64,000 bases of DNA from Candidatus Binatia bacterium (GCA_951812575.1 OX638322.1:646850-710849); one strand, 5' to 3'. Positions 15,753 through 24,947 are shown, counted from the first letter of the stretch. A program made the numbers and translations. Notes: generated by a model not told the origin, from the sequence alone.

Positions 15753-16787
15753 ATGAAGAAATGCCTATCCTCGTTGCTGCTATTCTTTGTTGGTCTCCTG
15801 AGCCCAGGGTTCAGCCCGCAGCCGGCCGCTCAGGTGCCCGTCGCCAGCGATGTCCTCTCGGCTATGGTGACGATCCATGCCGAGATACCGGCGAGTGCGC
15901 GCACGGCCCAGTTTCTCGGGGAACAACGCAGCGGAAGCGGCGTGATCATCGATACGCAGGGCCATATTCTGACCATCGGCTATCTGGTCATGGAAGCCCG
16001 CCGGGTTGAGGTCACGGGCATAGAGGGGAGACGCATCCCGGCCACCGTTATTGCTCATGACACGCAGACCGGTTTTGGGCTCTTACGCGCCAACGAACCG
16101 CTCAACGTCACCCCCATGCCGTTCGGCAAGTCCTCCGACCTGGCTGAACGGACAGAGGTCGTTATTGCCAGCGACAGCAGCGCGGCTTCGGTACGCCCGA
16201 CTTTGGTGACCTCACGGCGGGAATTTGCCGGCTATTGGGAATACCTGCTCGAAGACGCCATATTCACCGCGCCGCCGCACCCCCGTTACGCCGGTGCAGC
16301 GCTAATTGGGCCGGACGGAAAGCTCCTGGGCATCGGCTCACTGCTGGTCAATGATGCCCTGCCCGGTCGGGAGTCTCTGACCGGAAATATGTTTGTACCG
16401 ATTGACCATCTCAAACCCATCCTCACCGACCTGATTCGGACCGGTCGCGCCAGAGCGGCTCCTCGGCCCTGGCTCGGGCTCTTTACCGAGGAGTTCCGCG
16501 ATAAGCTGATTATTATGTTTGTGGCGCCGGACGGCCCGGCCGAACAAGCCGGGGTGCAGGTCAACGATTTGGTCCTCAAGGTTGCCGATCAACCGGTCAA
16601 AGACCAGGCAGACTTCTATCGAAAGATGTGGGCGGTTGGGGAGGCCGGTGCCGATATCACCCTCACCCTCCTCCACGGGACAGAGGTCAAAGACATTACA
16701 ATCCGCTCCGCAGACAGGGATCAGTACTTTCGCACGACCCCTACCCCGAAAAATCCAGACACCACAGAAACACTCCAGGCAACCTAG
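15753..16787 (+). CDS. Catalytically dead HtrA/DegP-like protein with PDZ domain
   Basis: 344 residues: signal peptide (MKKCLSSLLLFFVGLLSPGF), trypsin-like domain (~32-235) and one PDZ domain (~240-325, with GLFTEEFRDKLIIMFVAPDGPAEQAGVQVNDLVLKV). The fold is recognisable from GSGVIIDTQGHILT and GPDGKLLGIGS, but all three catalytic positions are changed. The His of NHVV is Tyr77 in IGYLV, the Asp of TDLAVL is Gly107 in TGFGLL, and the Ser of GNSGGPL is Ala180 in RYAGAAL. It therefore cannot be a serine protease and is likely a periplasmic binding or scaffold protein using the PDZ groove. It follows the metallophosphoesterase on the same strand by ~70 bases. Confidence 0.8.
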   Translation: MKKCLSSLLLFFVGLLSPGFSPQPAAQVPVASDVLSAMVTIHAEIPASARTAQFLGEQRSGSGVIIDTQGHILTIGYLVMEARRVEVTGIEGRRIPATVIAHDTQTGFGLLRANEPLNVTPMPFGKSSDLAERTEVVIASDSSAASVRPTLVTSRREFAGYWEYLLEDAIFTAPPHPRYAGAALIGPDGKLLGIGSLLVNDALPGRESLTGNMFVPIDHLKPILTDLIRTGRARAAPRPWLGLFTEEFRDKLIIMFVAPDGPAEQAGVQVNDLVLKVADQPVKDQADFYRKMWAVGEAGADITLTLLHGTEVKDITIRSADRDQYFRTTPTPKNPDTTETLQAT

Positions 16788-16879
16788 AGACCATACCTGG
16801 CCGTGGCCACAGGCCTGACGGCATTTGACCAAAGCGGTGGTGAATCCGGCGCACGATTCGCCTCGAACGCACAGCACCC

Positions 16880-17596
16880 CTAATCGTTCTGGAAGGCGGC
16901 CAGCACCGTCGCCGTGTCATACGCCTCACGATAATGGGTGACCACACCGTTCAGCAGGGTCCAGGCGACCATCACGGCTATGTCGTAGCTTTTTCCGGTG
17001 GCCTTCACCCGGCTGCGTTCCTCACACATCACGATCACCTGATTGCCCTGCGTAATGAATTCTTTGGGCACAAATTGTTTGATCTCTATCGCTTTTCCGC
17101 GCGAGGCAAACCACCGGACGACCTGCTTCCGCCCCCGGACGGTCCCGGCCCAGGGGATCGTCTCAGGTCCGGGCGACTGCCATTCCACATCGTCCGACAG
17201 CGACTGGAGGATGGGTGCAAGATCGCCCTGCATCCCGGCCATACGGAGATGAGTATAAATCTGGCGGACAATATGCTCATTGTCCGGCCTGGGTGCCGGA
17301 CGGGTTTTGATCTTGTCCTTTGAGGCTGCCCAGGCCGCGGTAAAGGTATCGAGCACAGGACCGTGAAACATGTTTTCGGTTTTTCGGCGTAAAACTTCCG
17401 GGTCATTCTCCACAGCCTGGGTCTGGTCAGGCTGTGCGTCCGGGGTGGATTGGGCCTCGGCTCGGTCCAGAGTTGCTGCGGCTTTCTTTTTGCGCTGTGA
17501 GACCGCCCAGGCCGCGGTAAAGGTATCAAACGCCGGGGAGCTGAACGGCTGCTCAGCCTGTTCCAGCATTGCTTCGAGGTCTTGCTTCTTGGCCAT
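16880..17596 (-). CDS. SnoaL/NTF2-like protein with duplicated N-terminal motif
   Basis: 238 residues. Residues ~105-238 are an NTF2/SnoaL-like alpha+beta barrel (IVRQIYTHLRMAGMQGDLAPILQSLSDDVEW, then a Trp-Phe-Ala-Ser-Arg-Gly segment, VMVAWTLLNGVVTHYREAYDT). Before it are two copies of a short motif joined by a Gln/Pro-rich linker: FSSPAFDTFTAAWAVSQRKKK (~18-38) and FHGPVLDTFTAAWAASKDKIK (~77-97). The shared core is DTFTAAWA followed by Ser and basic residues. Such repeated peptides before an enzyme-like barrel suggest docking or targeting tags; no function is known to me. The gene starts one base after the stop of the NTP transferase gene, so the two are co-transcribed. Confidence 0.75.
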   Translation of the reverse strand: MAKKQDLEAMLEQAEQPFSSPAFDTFTAAWAVSQRKKKAAATLDRAEAQSTPDAQPDQTQAVENDPEVLRRKTENMFHGPVLDTFTAAWAASKDKIKTRPAPRPDNEHIVRQIYTHLRMAGMQGDLAPILQSLSDDVEWQSPGPETIPWAGTVRGRKQVVRWFASRGKAIEIKQFVPKEFITQGNQVIVMCEERSRVKATGKSYDIAVMVAWTLLNGVVTHYREAYDTATVLAAFQND

Positions 17597-17597
17597 A

Positions 17598-18452
17598 CTA
17601 TGTCCTTTTGTGATTCGGCCTCATGTGCTCAAAAGAATCTTGTCTGCCACGTTTTGCCAGAATCTGTTCAACCGTCGCGAGGTCATGCGGCGTATCCACA
17701 TCAATAGCCGCTTCGGCAAACGGCATCTCGACCAGACCGACCCCTGCCCTCAGAACGCGGGAAGCCTGGACCAGAGCCGTGGGACGATCGAGCCGACGCA
17801 AGAGGAAGCGCAGCAGATTCCCCCATCCAAACATACCCACCAGCCGCCAGGGCCGCTTCCGAAACCGTCCGGCGCGCACCCAAAACCGCACCGCCCGAGC
17901 CGCCTGTGGGGTCCGCAGCAGAAAGAGATTCGTTCCGCCCCAGCTCTCACCCGCCAGGGGGAAAAAGGTGCGTCGTGACTCGGGATAACGCGTGCGAAAG
18001 AGGGAAGCGGAGACCACTCCAATAACGACATCGGCCTCGACCTGTTGGGCCGCCGTACAGAAATACTCGACCATAACGGGGGTGAGCAGCGCATGGTCAG
18101 CCGTTGTCACCAGCACAGGACCCTGTGCCCCGTGCGTCTCGAAGTAATCCAGCACGCTTGCCGCCGGAGAGGATAGACTGGCGTGCAGCGTGATATCCCC
18201 GGCTTCCGCACCGACCGGCAGGACCGAAGCCTCGTCGCTGCTGACCACAATATTCTGCACCAGCCTGACCGCCCGGAGGCTGTTCAGCACTCGCACAATC
18301 ATCGGAACGCCGGCAACCGCGAGACAGGCTTTGTGGCTCCGACCCGCGGCGTGGGCCCAGCTATCCCGCGGCCCGCGGCGTCCGGCGAGAACCAGGGCCG
18401 TGACAGGAAGCGGGGCACTCTCCTCGGTCTGCGGAGCTGTTGCACTGGTCAC
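17598..18452 (-). CDS. MobA-like NTP transferase (nucleotidyltransferase)
   Basis: 284 residues with a GT-A nucleotidyltransferase fold. LPVTALVLAGRRGPRDSWA is the NTP loop (an LAGxRxxx variant), HKACLAVAGVPMI carries the conserved Lys, LVTTADHALLTP gives the metal-binding Asp, and IDVDTPHDLATVEQ is the C-terminal signature. It should couple a phosphorylated small molecule with CTP or another NTP. It stands head to head with the second CDP-alcohol transferase gene (18582), so one attractive reading is that it makes a CDP-activated head group, as the inositol-phosphate cytidylyltransferase does in the IPCT/DIPPS system. Molybdopterin roles are less likely because no moa/mob genes are nearby. 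Confidence 0.75.
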   Translation of the reverse strand: MTSATAPQTEESAPLPVTALVLAGRRGPRDSWAHAAGRSHKACLAVAGVPMIVRVLNSLRAVRLVQNIVVSSDEASVLPVGAEAGDITLHASLSSPAASVLDYFETHGAQGPVLVTTADHALLTPVMVEYFCTAAQQVEADVVIGVVSASLFRTRYPESRRTFFPLAGESWGGTNLFLLRTPQAARAVRFWVRAGRFRKRPWRLVGMFGWGNLLRFLLRRLDRPTALVQASRVLRAGVGLVEMPFAEAAIDVDTPHDLATVEQILAKRGRQDSFEHMRPNHKRT

Positions 18453-18581
18453 GCCGGCATTGTAGACGGCGGAGAGAACGATGCAATTCCTGTTCTGCCG
18501 CTTCCCAGACGATAGCTCCCCGCCCTTTCCCCTTGGTCACCACCCAGCTAGACTGCACCGTATTCAGAGGAAGGGAATCTT

Positions 18582-19826
18582 TTGCGTATTTGGATTGACG
18601 CAACGAATCCGAGGAGCGCATTCCGCATCTTCGGTATGACGCTGCTGGAACGACAGCTCCATACGCTGCTCGAGGCCGGCCTGGAACCGGCAGAGGTCTA
18701 TGTTCAGCTTGCCGCTGAGACGACTCATCTGCCTTCCCTACTGCCCGTTCCCCTTGTGCGTCAACTTCCGCTCCAGTGGGGTCATGTCTCTCGAACGCTG
18801 GTGGAATATCGGACCAGCCTACCGCATGACGACCCGTTACTCGCCCTGGAGGCCGACGCGGTTCTTGACAGTCGGCTCCTGCGCCATCTTGCTGAACTGC
18901 CTGGTTCCTGGGTAGCACGAGGAGAAATGGGAGCGGAGCAGACTGCCGTCCTGCGTCTGGAAGGAGACGGTCCACCGCTCCATGCAATCGGTGTCTCCGC
19001 TTGCTCTCTGCCGGAGCTGGCAAGAAAAATCTTACAGCAAGACGGTGCGCAGGCGTTACGCCTGACCGACGTGCCATCCTATATTCGCAAGCTGCGACGC
19101 GACCTGCCCGTCTATCTGTTTCGCATTGTGGACCCGGCCAGCCGGGACCGGGCGGAACGCTTTCTGTTCTGGTCCAACTACAAGGGCTCAACCGACTTCT
19201 TTACCAAATATGTCTACCCCCCCTTGGTGTGGCGGGTCGTCCGTCCGCTGGCGCGCTGGCGGGTTCATCCCAACGTGGTTTCGCTCTTTAACGTCGGCCT
19301 CACCGTCCTGGCCGTGCCCCTCTTTGCGCAGGGCTATTGGGTGACGGCCTTTACCCTGGCGTATACGATGAGTGTGCTGGATTCCGTCGACGGCAAGCTC
19401 GCTCGTTTGACCTTCAGCGCCTCCAGGCTGGGCGATATTCTGGATCACGGCCTGGACATCATCCATCCGCCAGTATGGTATTTTGCCTGGGCGTGGGCAC
19501 TAGGGGCAGGAGACATCGCCGCCCCGGTGATGCAGCTTGCCGTCTGGATGGCGGTCTTTTATAGCCTGGACCGGATTGTGGCCGGTCTGTTCAGTGCGCG
19601 GGTCGGTCAGTCCATTCATGGCTGTACGCCGTTTGACGAACGTCTGCGTACCTATATCTCGCGGCGCAACATCAACGTTCCGTTCTTTATGGTCGGTCTG
19701 CTGCTGGGCTTCCCCGTAGCGGCCTTTGTCGTGATCGTCGTGTGGCAGGTCGTCTCCCTCGGCTTACACGCACTGCGCCTGGTGCAGTTCTGGAACGGAA
19801 AGGAGAGAGAAAAGGGAGCGGGATAG
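18582..19826 (+). CDS. CDP-alcohol phosphatidyltransferase, second paralogue with NTase-like N-terminus
   Basis: 414 residues, same architecture as the gene at 13391: a ~190-residue degenerate NTase-like region (MRIWIDATNPRSAFRIFG at the start, DDPLLALEADAVLDSRLL in the middle) followed by a membrane CDP-alcohol phosphatidyltransferase. The catalytic motif is complete (D267, D270, G271, A274, R275, G284, D288, D292 in SVDGKLARLTFSASRLG and DILDHGLD). The junction NYKGSTDFFTKYVY is shared in form with the paralogue (AYKGITDVVTKWVW). Start is TTG 18582 behind AGAGGAAGG. It begins a plus-strand run with the ABC exporter (36-base gap) and the GT/ELM1 fusion, suggesting synthesis and export of a polar lipid. 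Confidence 0.8.
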   Translation: MRIWIDATNPRSAFRIFGMTLLERQLHTLLEAGLEPAEVYVQLAAETTHLPSLLPVPLVRQLPLQWGHVSRTLVEYRTSLPHDDPLLALEADAVLDSRLLRHLAELPGSWVARGEMGAEQTAVLRLEGDGPPLHAIGVSACSLPELARKILQQDGAQALRLTDVPSYIRKLRRDLPVYLFRIVDPASRDRAERFLFWSNYKGSTDFFTKYVYPPLVWRVVRPLARWRVHPNVVSLFNVGLTVLAVPLFAQGYWVTAFTLAYTMSVLDSVDGKLARLTFSASRLGDILDHGLDIIHPPVWYFAWAWALGAGDIAAPVMQLAVWMAVFYSLDRIVAGLFSARVGQSIHGCTPFDERLRTYISRRNINVPFFMVGLLLGFPVAAFVVIVVWQVVSLGLHALRLVQFWNGKEREKGAG

Positions 19827-19862
19827 GTTCTTCTCTGTCTCCATGCTCTATCTCTTCTCGCC

Positions 19863-21605
19863 ATGCGTCTCCTGCTTGCCTTTGCCCGTGCCTATCCCGG
19901 CCGGAGTGCCCTCACGCTCGCCTGTCTCATCTTCGCCACCTTTGCGGAAGGCATCAGCTTCTCCAGCCTCTTACCGCTCTTGAGTCTGGCCACCCAGGCA
20001 CACACGGCCACGCTGTCACCGGACACGGCCCCAACCGCCCTGGAACAGCTCAGCCGCGATACGCTGGCCGCCTTTGGGCTCCAGCCGAGTATCGGCCTGC
20101 TGTGCCTGATCATCGTCGCGGGTATGATCCTCAAGGCCGGGTTTGTCCTCCTCGCCCAAAAGCAGGTGGGCTATACGGTCGCCCATGTCGCCACCGACCT
20201 GCGGCTCTCCCTGTTGCGCTCCCTCCTGGCCGCCCGCTGGGAATACTATGTCCGTCAGCCAGTGGGCAGCTTTGCCAATGCGTTTGCGACCGAGGCCAGT
20301 CGAGCCTCTGAGGCCTATCTGTACGCGGTCACGATCATTGCCTTCAGTATCCAAACCCTCCTCTATGTTGTCCTGGCTGTTTCCGTCTCCTGGCAGGCCA
20401 CCCTCGCGGCCGCGCTGTTTGGTGTGTTGATCGTCTTTGGATTACACCGTCTGGTGCGACTGGCACGGCGGGCCGGCACCCGCCAAACCGCCCTATTAAA
20501 GGGCATGCTCGGACAACTGACCGATGTGCTGTACGCGGTCAAGCCGCTCAAGGCCATGGCGCGCGAGACCCAGGTCGGCCCACTCCTCGAACGCGGGACC
20601 CAACGCTTACAACGCGCGCTCCAGCGTGCGGTCTTGAGTAAAGAGGCATTACGCGCTCTGCAGGACCCGCTGCTGATCGCCTGTTTAGTCGGGGGGCTGT
20701 ATATTGCCTTAACACGCTGGGCGTTGTCTCTTGACGCGGTCATTATGCTCGTTATCCTATTTGGCCGAACCTTGAGCAGCCTGAACAAGGCCCAACGCCA
20801 GTACCAACGCATGGCCGTCCAGGAGAGCGCTTACTGGTCTCTGCAAGATACCCTCCGGCAGTCAGAGGCGGCCCGCGAAGTCAACACCGGTACCCACCAA
20901 CCCCGGCTCAGCCAGGGTATTCGTCTGCAAGAAGTCAGCTTCGCCTATGCCGAGAAACCCATCCTTGAGCGGGCCTCGTGCGCCATTCCGGCAGGAGAAG
21001 TGACACTCCTTATTGGCCCTTCAGGAACGGGGAAAACGTCTACGGTGGACCTGATTGCCGGTTTGCTCCAGCCCCGCCGTGGTGGAGTCTATATTGACGG
21101 AGTTCCGCTCACCTCAATTGATCTCAAAGCGTGGCGCACGGCCATCGGCTATGTTCCCCAGGAAATGCTGCTGCTCCACGAGAGTATCGTTGCCAATGTG
21201 ACGCTGGGCGATACGGCGCTGACAGAAGCGGACGTAAAAGCGGCCTTAGGTGCAGCCGGAGCGTGGGAGTTTGTGCAAAACCTGCCGGACAGAATGGCGA
21301 CGCGGGTCGGAGAGCGGGGCGCCCGATTGTCCGGTGGTCAGCGGCAGCGGATTGCCATTGCCCGCGCCCTGGTGCATGCGCCTCAACTCCTCATTTTAGA
21401 TGAAGCGACCACGGCGCTTGACCCTGAGAGCGAGGCCGCTATTTGCCAGACCGTTCAGCGACTGCGCGGAACAATGACGATTCTGGCGATTTCTCACCAA
21501 CCGGCCCTGTTGGATATTGCTGACCATGTCTACCGATTAGAGAACGGGCAGCTCAGACCGGTTGACGCGGCCGCTTCGCCTCATTACGTACAGAAAATTG
21601 CGTAA
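19863..21605 (+). CDS. ABC exporter, fused membrane and ATPase domains (MsbA/lipid type)
   Basis: 580 residues: six-helix exporter membrane domain (~1-320) followed by an ATPase domain (~345-570). Walker A is IGPSGTGKTSTVD, the signature is LSGGQRQRIAIARAL, and Walker B is LLILDEATTALD, with the switch His in LAISHQP. All motifs are intact. As a type IV half-transporter it should work as a homodimer at the inner membrane. Placed directly after a CDP-alcohol phosphatidyltransferase and before a glycosyltransferase fusion, it is a good candidate for a flippase of the polar lipid or glycolipid made by these genes; that substrate is inferred. Confidence 0.85.
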   Translation: MRLLLAFARAYPGRSALTLACLIFATFAEGISFSSLLPLLSLATQAHTATLSPDTAPTALEQLSRDTLAAFGLQPSIGLLCLIIVAGMILKAGFVLLAQKQVGYTVAHVATDLRLSLLRSLLAARWEYYVRQPVGSFANAFATEASRASEAYLYAVTIIAFSIQTLLYVVLAVSVSWQATLAAALFGVLIVFGLHRLVRLARRAGTRQTALLKGMLGQLTDVLYAVKPLKAMARETQVGPLLERGTQRLQRALQRAVLSKEALRALQDPLLIACLVGGLYIALTRWALSLDAVIMLVILFGRTLSSLNKAQRQYQRMAVQESAYWSLQDTLRQSEAAREVNTGTHQPRLSQGIRLQEVSFAYAEKPILERASCAIPAGEVTLLIGPSGTGKTSTVDLIAGLLQPRRGGVYIDGVPLTSIDLKAWRTAIGYVPQEMLLLHESIVANVTLGDTALTEADVKAALGAAGAWEFVQNLPDRMATRVGERGARLSGGQRQRIAIARALVHAPQLLILDEATTALDPESEAAICQTVQRLRGTMTILAISHQPALLDIADHVYRLENGQLRPVDAAASPHYVQKIA

Positions 21606-21624
21606 GAGGCGGAGCTATCACACC

Positions 21625-24165
21625 ATGGGCGCTTCAGGTTTTTCAACACCACTGCGCAAGAGAATAGTTTCAATGCTGCGGGCAGAGCCGTATGCCAGGC
21701 CGGGCACTCGCACCCAACTCGAGCGTGTCGTCCTCGGTGTCCGAGCGGGAGTGACTCCGAGCGAGCAGCCGCCGGTCCGCATCTTTGTCGGAACGGAACC
21801 GGACCAGTATCGGGCTGAGCGTATTTTTATCTGGTCGATTGAACAGGTCCGCAATCCGTCACGCGTCTATGAATTATACCTGATGAAAGACCTGGCCGGT
21901 TTTGACCGTCGAGGCTGGCTGACGGGCTTTACGAACTACCGCTTTGCCATTCCGCATTTTGCCGGAGGTTACGGTCGCGCCATCTATAACGACACCGATC
22001 AAATTTATCTAGCCGACCCAGGCGATCTGTTCGACACCGCTCTGGGCAACTGCGGTTTTCTGTCCATTCACGATCACGATACCTCAGTGATGTTGATCGA
22101 TTGTGAGCGGATGGCCTCGGTCTGGACGCTGGAGGCTGCCCAAAAGCGGCGGCGCAAGCAGCTAGAGGCTGAGGCACGCGCTGTTCCCGGCCTCTGGGGT
22201 CAGCTTGACCCACACTGGAACGCACGGGACGATGAGTATGACCCGGAACGTTCCAAGCTGTTGCACTACACGACGATTCATGCCCAGCCCTGGCAGCCAT
22301 TTCCCCAGCGCTTCGCCTACCAGCACAATCCCGTCGGGCATGTCTGGTTTGACCTGGAGCAGACCGCGAACGAAGCAGGCTACCAGGTGTTTCAGACCCA
22401 GCGGCCAAGTGTTCAATACTTGGCGTTGTGCGCTCACATACGGGACGCTTCGACCCAACCGGTCCCGTCGGCCTGCTCGCTACAAGCAACCCGGAATGGT
22501 CAGAGCAGCGACTTTCAGGAGCATATAGAAAAACTCAGTACAACCACACAGAGTCGAACCCTGCTGGATTATTCCTTTGGCCTCGGTCCCTCTTCGATTC
22601 GTAGCCATGGTCCTCTCGTGTCCCGCTATAATCCGGCCTTTGCCGCTCAAACCCCGTCTGCCTGCGAAGTCGCAGACGGCGTTGTCTGTACGGATACCCT
22701 GGATTTTCTTCCCGAGGAGGATGTCCCGTGGATGTTGGAAGAGATCTTTCGTCGCGCTCGTCGCTTTGTGTCTGTCTCGGTCAGTGCCGTTCCGTGTGAG
22801 CGACACCTGCCAAATGGCACTCGTCTCCAGGGCCGGATACGACCACGGCCCTGGTGGCGAACGCATTTGGACAGCCTCAGCCTTCGTTACCCCAATATAC
22901 AGTGGCACCTCACATTGCAGCCTCCACCCAGGAGACGGCAACCAGCAGACCGGCCGGCCTCAGCCGTCAGGTATTCCGGGGGGAATCTCGGTCGCCAACC
23001 TGTGGTGTGGGTACTCACGTCACACAAGCCGGGAACCACAACCCAGGCGCTCGGGCTAGCCAATACACTCGGCTGGCCATATACGACCAAGGCGTTGCAC
23101 TTTCGAGCTCCCAGCCTGTTATACGCATACCTCCTTGGTAAGCACCGCCCAACTCTGATGGGTTTGGATCGGGTCCGTTCCGATGGTCTCGATCCGCCCT
23201 GGCCCGACCTGATCATTACCGCGGGCTGGCAACCTGCCCAGGTTGCCCGTTGGGTGCAGCAACAGAGCAGGGGGCGGACCCAACTCGTGATACTCGGTCG
23301 CAAAGGAAGTCGTCCGCTCCATCCAACAGACGTGAGCATCGCCTGCGCCCACTTCCGCTTGCCCCCCCATCCCCGCCGGATTGAGACCCTCGCTCCACTG
23401 ACACAAGTGAGCCCTGAACGACTCCGTCAGGGAGCGGCGCAATGGCAACATCTGGTCCAAGACACCTCGCATCCCTGGATTATGCTCCTGGTCGGGGGTG
23501 CAACCCCTCGCTATCAGCTTGATCCGCAGGTTGCACAAAAAATGGGAGAAGACGTTCGCGCGTTTGCCGAGCGAGTCAAGGGGAAAGTCTTTGCGACCAC
23601 CAGTCGCCGGACCGGCAAAGCGACAACCGAAGCCTTGCGTGAGGGACTCGGATCATCACACTTTGTGTATGCCTGGCAGCCCGACCAACGGGATAATCCG
23701 TATATGGGCTATCTCGCTCTCGCCGATGTCTTAATCGTCACCGGTGAGAGCGAATCCATGCTGGCTGAAGCCGCGACCACTGACACCCCACTCTATATTT
23801 ACCCCTTGCCAGAACGCCCGGATAATATATGGGGACGCTGCAAGGAATGGGTTATCAACCGGGCGCAGGCGAAACGGTTCACACCCCGCGGCAGCGTCCA
23901 GCCGCAGCGAGGCATATCCTATCTGTGTGCCCGCTTGATCGAACGTGGCGTTATCCAGCCACGGCGCGATCTGAACGCCTTGCACGAGGCCCTAGTCCAG
24001 CGGGATATTGCCCGTTTTTTTGGGGCATCAGTCGATCTCTCCCCTCGCCCTACCCTACGCGAGTTTGAGACTGTTGCTCAACACGTTCGCCACTTACTTG
24101 GATTTCACGCCCCCCTAGAGCCAGATGCTCAGAATTATCAGGATGAGCCCCATGCGCTATCTTGA
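21625..24165 (+). CDS. Three-part fusion: GT8-like transferase, methyltransferase-like region, ELM1 domain
   Basis: 846 residues from ATG 21625, just after the ABC exporter stop. Part 1 (~50-290) resembles a GT-A glycosyltransferase of the GT8/glycogenin type: VRIFVGTEPDQYRAERIFIWSIEQ, then the metal motif NDTDQIYL with Asp123-x-Asp125. Part 2 (~330-430) looks like a shortened class I methyltransferase (RTLLDYSFGLGPSS, then VVCTDTLDFLPEEDVPWMLEEIFRRARRFVSVSV). Part 3 (~475-800) is an ELM1-family GT-B-like domain: PVVWVLTSHKPGTTTQALGLANTLGWPY, PDLIITAGWQPAQVARW and TGESESMLAEAATTDTPLYIYPLP. ELM1 proteins in bacteria occur with lipid A and envelope glycan genes. It is most likely a glycolipid-modifying enzyme; which parts are active is open, since the methyltransferase piece seems incomplete. 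Confidence 0.7.
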   Translation: MGASGFSTPLRKRIVSMLRAEPYARPGTRTQLERVVLGVRAGVTPSEQPPVRIFVGTEPDQYRAERIFIWSIEQVRNPSRVYELYLMKDLAGFDRRGWLTGFTNYRFAIPHFAGGYGRAIYNDTDQIYLADPGDLFDTALGNCGFLSIHDHDTSVMLIDCERMASVWTLEAAQKRRRKQLEAEARAVPGLWGQLDPHWNARDDEYDPERSKLLHYTTIHAQPWQPFPQRFAYQHNPVGHVWFDLEQTANEAGYQVFQTQRPSVQYLALCAHIRDASTQPVPSACSLQATRNGQSSDFQEHIEKLSTTTQSRTLLDYSFGLGPSSIRSHGPLVSRYNPAFAAQTPSACEVADGVVCTDTLDFLPEEDVPWMLEEIFRRARRFVSVSVSAVPCERHLPNGTRLQGRIRPRPWWRTHLDSLSLRYPNIQWHLTLQPPPRRRQPADRPASAVRYSGGNLGRQPVVWVLTSHKPGTTTQALGLANTLGWPYTTKALHFRAPSLLYAYLLGKHRPTLMGLDRVRSDGLDPPWPDLIITAGWQPAQVARWVQQQSRGRTQLVILGRKGSRPLHPTDVSIACAHFRLPPHPRRIETLAPLTQVSPERLRQGAAQWQHLVQDTSHPWIMLLVGGATPRYQLDPQVAQKMGEDVRAFAERVKGKVFATTSRRTGKATTEALREGLGSSHFVYAWQPDQRDNPYMGYLALADVLIVTGESESMLAEAATTDTPLYIYPLPERPDNIWGRCKEWVINRAQAKRFTPRGSVQPQRGISYLCARLIERGVIQPRRDLNALHEALVQRDIARFFGASVDLSPRPTLREFETVAQHVRHLLGFHAPLEPDAQNYQDEPHALS

Positions 24166-24865
24166 CCTCAGCCGGCTCAATGCGATCGATCCGGCCGCTT
24201 TCCAAGCACAGCAGCCCTATCCCTGGGTCAACCCACAAGGATTGCTCACCCCAGAGGGCTATCACACCCTTCTGGAACATCTCCCCACGCAAGAACAGTT
24301 CACGCCCAGCTTTGGCAAACCGCGTGCCCACGGCCAGCACAGCCATGATCGTTTTCTGTTGGCCTATTCTGAAACCCTCCCGGTGGCCCAAGTCTGGAAG
24401 GATTTCATTGCCGAGCTGCGTGGCCCAATCTATCGGGATTTTCTTAGCCGTTTACTCGGCACGCGTACCTTTGTCTTGCGCTTTCACTGGCACTACACCC
24501 CGCGCGGCTGTTCCATCTCGCCGCATTGTGATGCCAAGGATAAGCTTGGGTCGCATATTTTTTATTTCAACACCGAACAGGATTGGGACCCAAGCTGGGG
24601 GGGACAGACCTTACTCCTCGACGACGGCGGGCGCTTCCAGCGCAACTCCGCGCCACAGATAGAGGATTTTAATAGCGTCTCACCCTCACACGCGATCGGC
24701 AATTCCAGCCTGCTCTTCGCCCGCAACGGTAGCTCCTGGCACGCCATGCGGCCACTTCAGTGCCCGGCAGACCGGCTGCGCAAGGTCTTTATTGTGGTGG
24801 TCAGTCACTTTGGACCGGTTGAGCGTGCAAAACGACTTCTTGGCTGGACGGCGAAGGGATATTAA
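24152..24865 (+). CDS. 2-oxoglutarate/Fe(II)-dependent oxygenase
   Basis: 237 residues from ATG 24152, overlapping the end of the fusion gene by 14 bases; ATGs at 24125 and 24143 are in frame but less well placed relative to AGGATGAG. The double-stranded beta-helix is seen in FVLRFHWHYTPRGCSISPHCDAKDKLGSHIFYFN, with the iron ligands His125-x-Asp127, a Trp-rich GGQTLLLDDGGRF strand, the distal His197 in SSWHAM, and a basic residue for 2-oxoglutarate in DRLRKVFIVVV. It resembles prolyl-hydroxylase-type and lipid- or sugar-hydroxylating oxygenases. The overlap implies coupled translation, so it may hydroxylate the product of the upstream glycolipid genes. Confidence 0.75.
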   Translation: MRYLDLSRLNAIDPAAFQAQQPYPWVNPQGLLTPEGYHTLLEHLPTQEQFTPSFGKPRAHGQHSHDRFLLAYSETLPVAQVWKDFIAELRGPIYRDFLSRLLGTRTFVLRFHWHYTPRGCSISPHCDAKDKLGSHIFYFNTEQDWDPSWGGQTLLLDDGGRFQRNSAPQIEDFNSVSPSHAIGNSSLLFARNGSSWHAMRPLQCPADRLRKVFIVVVSHFGPVERAKRLLGWTAKGY

Positions 24866-24947
24866 GCGTAGGCGTTCGGCGTAGCCTTGCGCCGGGAGAG
24901 CCTGCCAGCAATAATGCCTGCTTTTCCGCCCAGCAGAGGAGTTCTCT

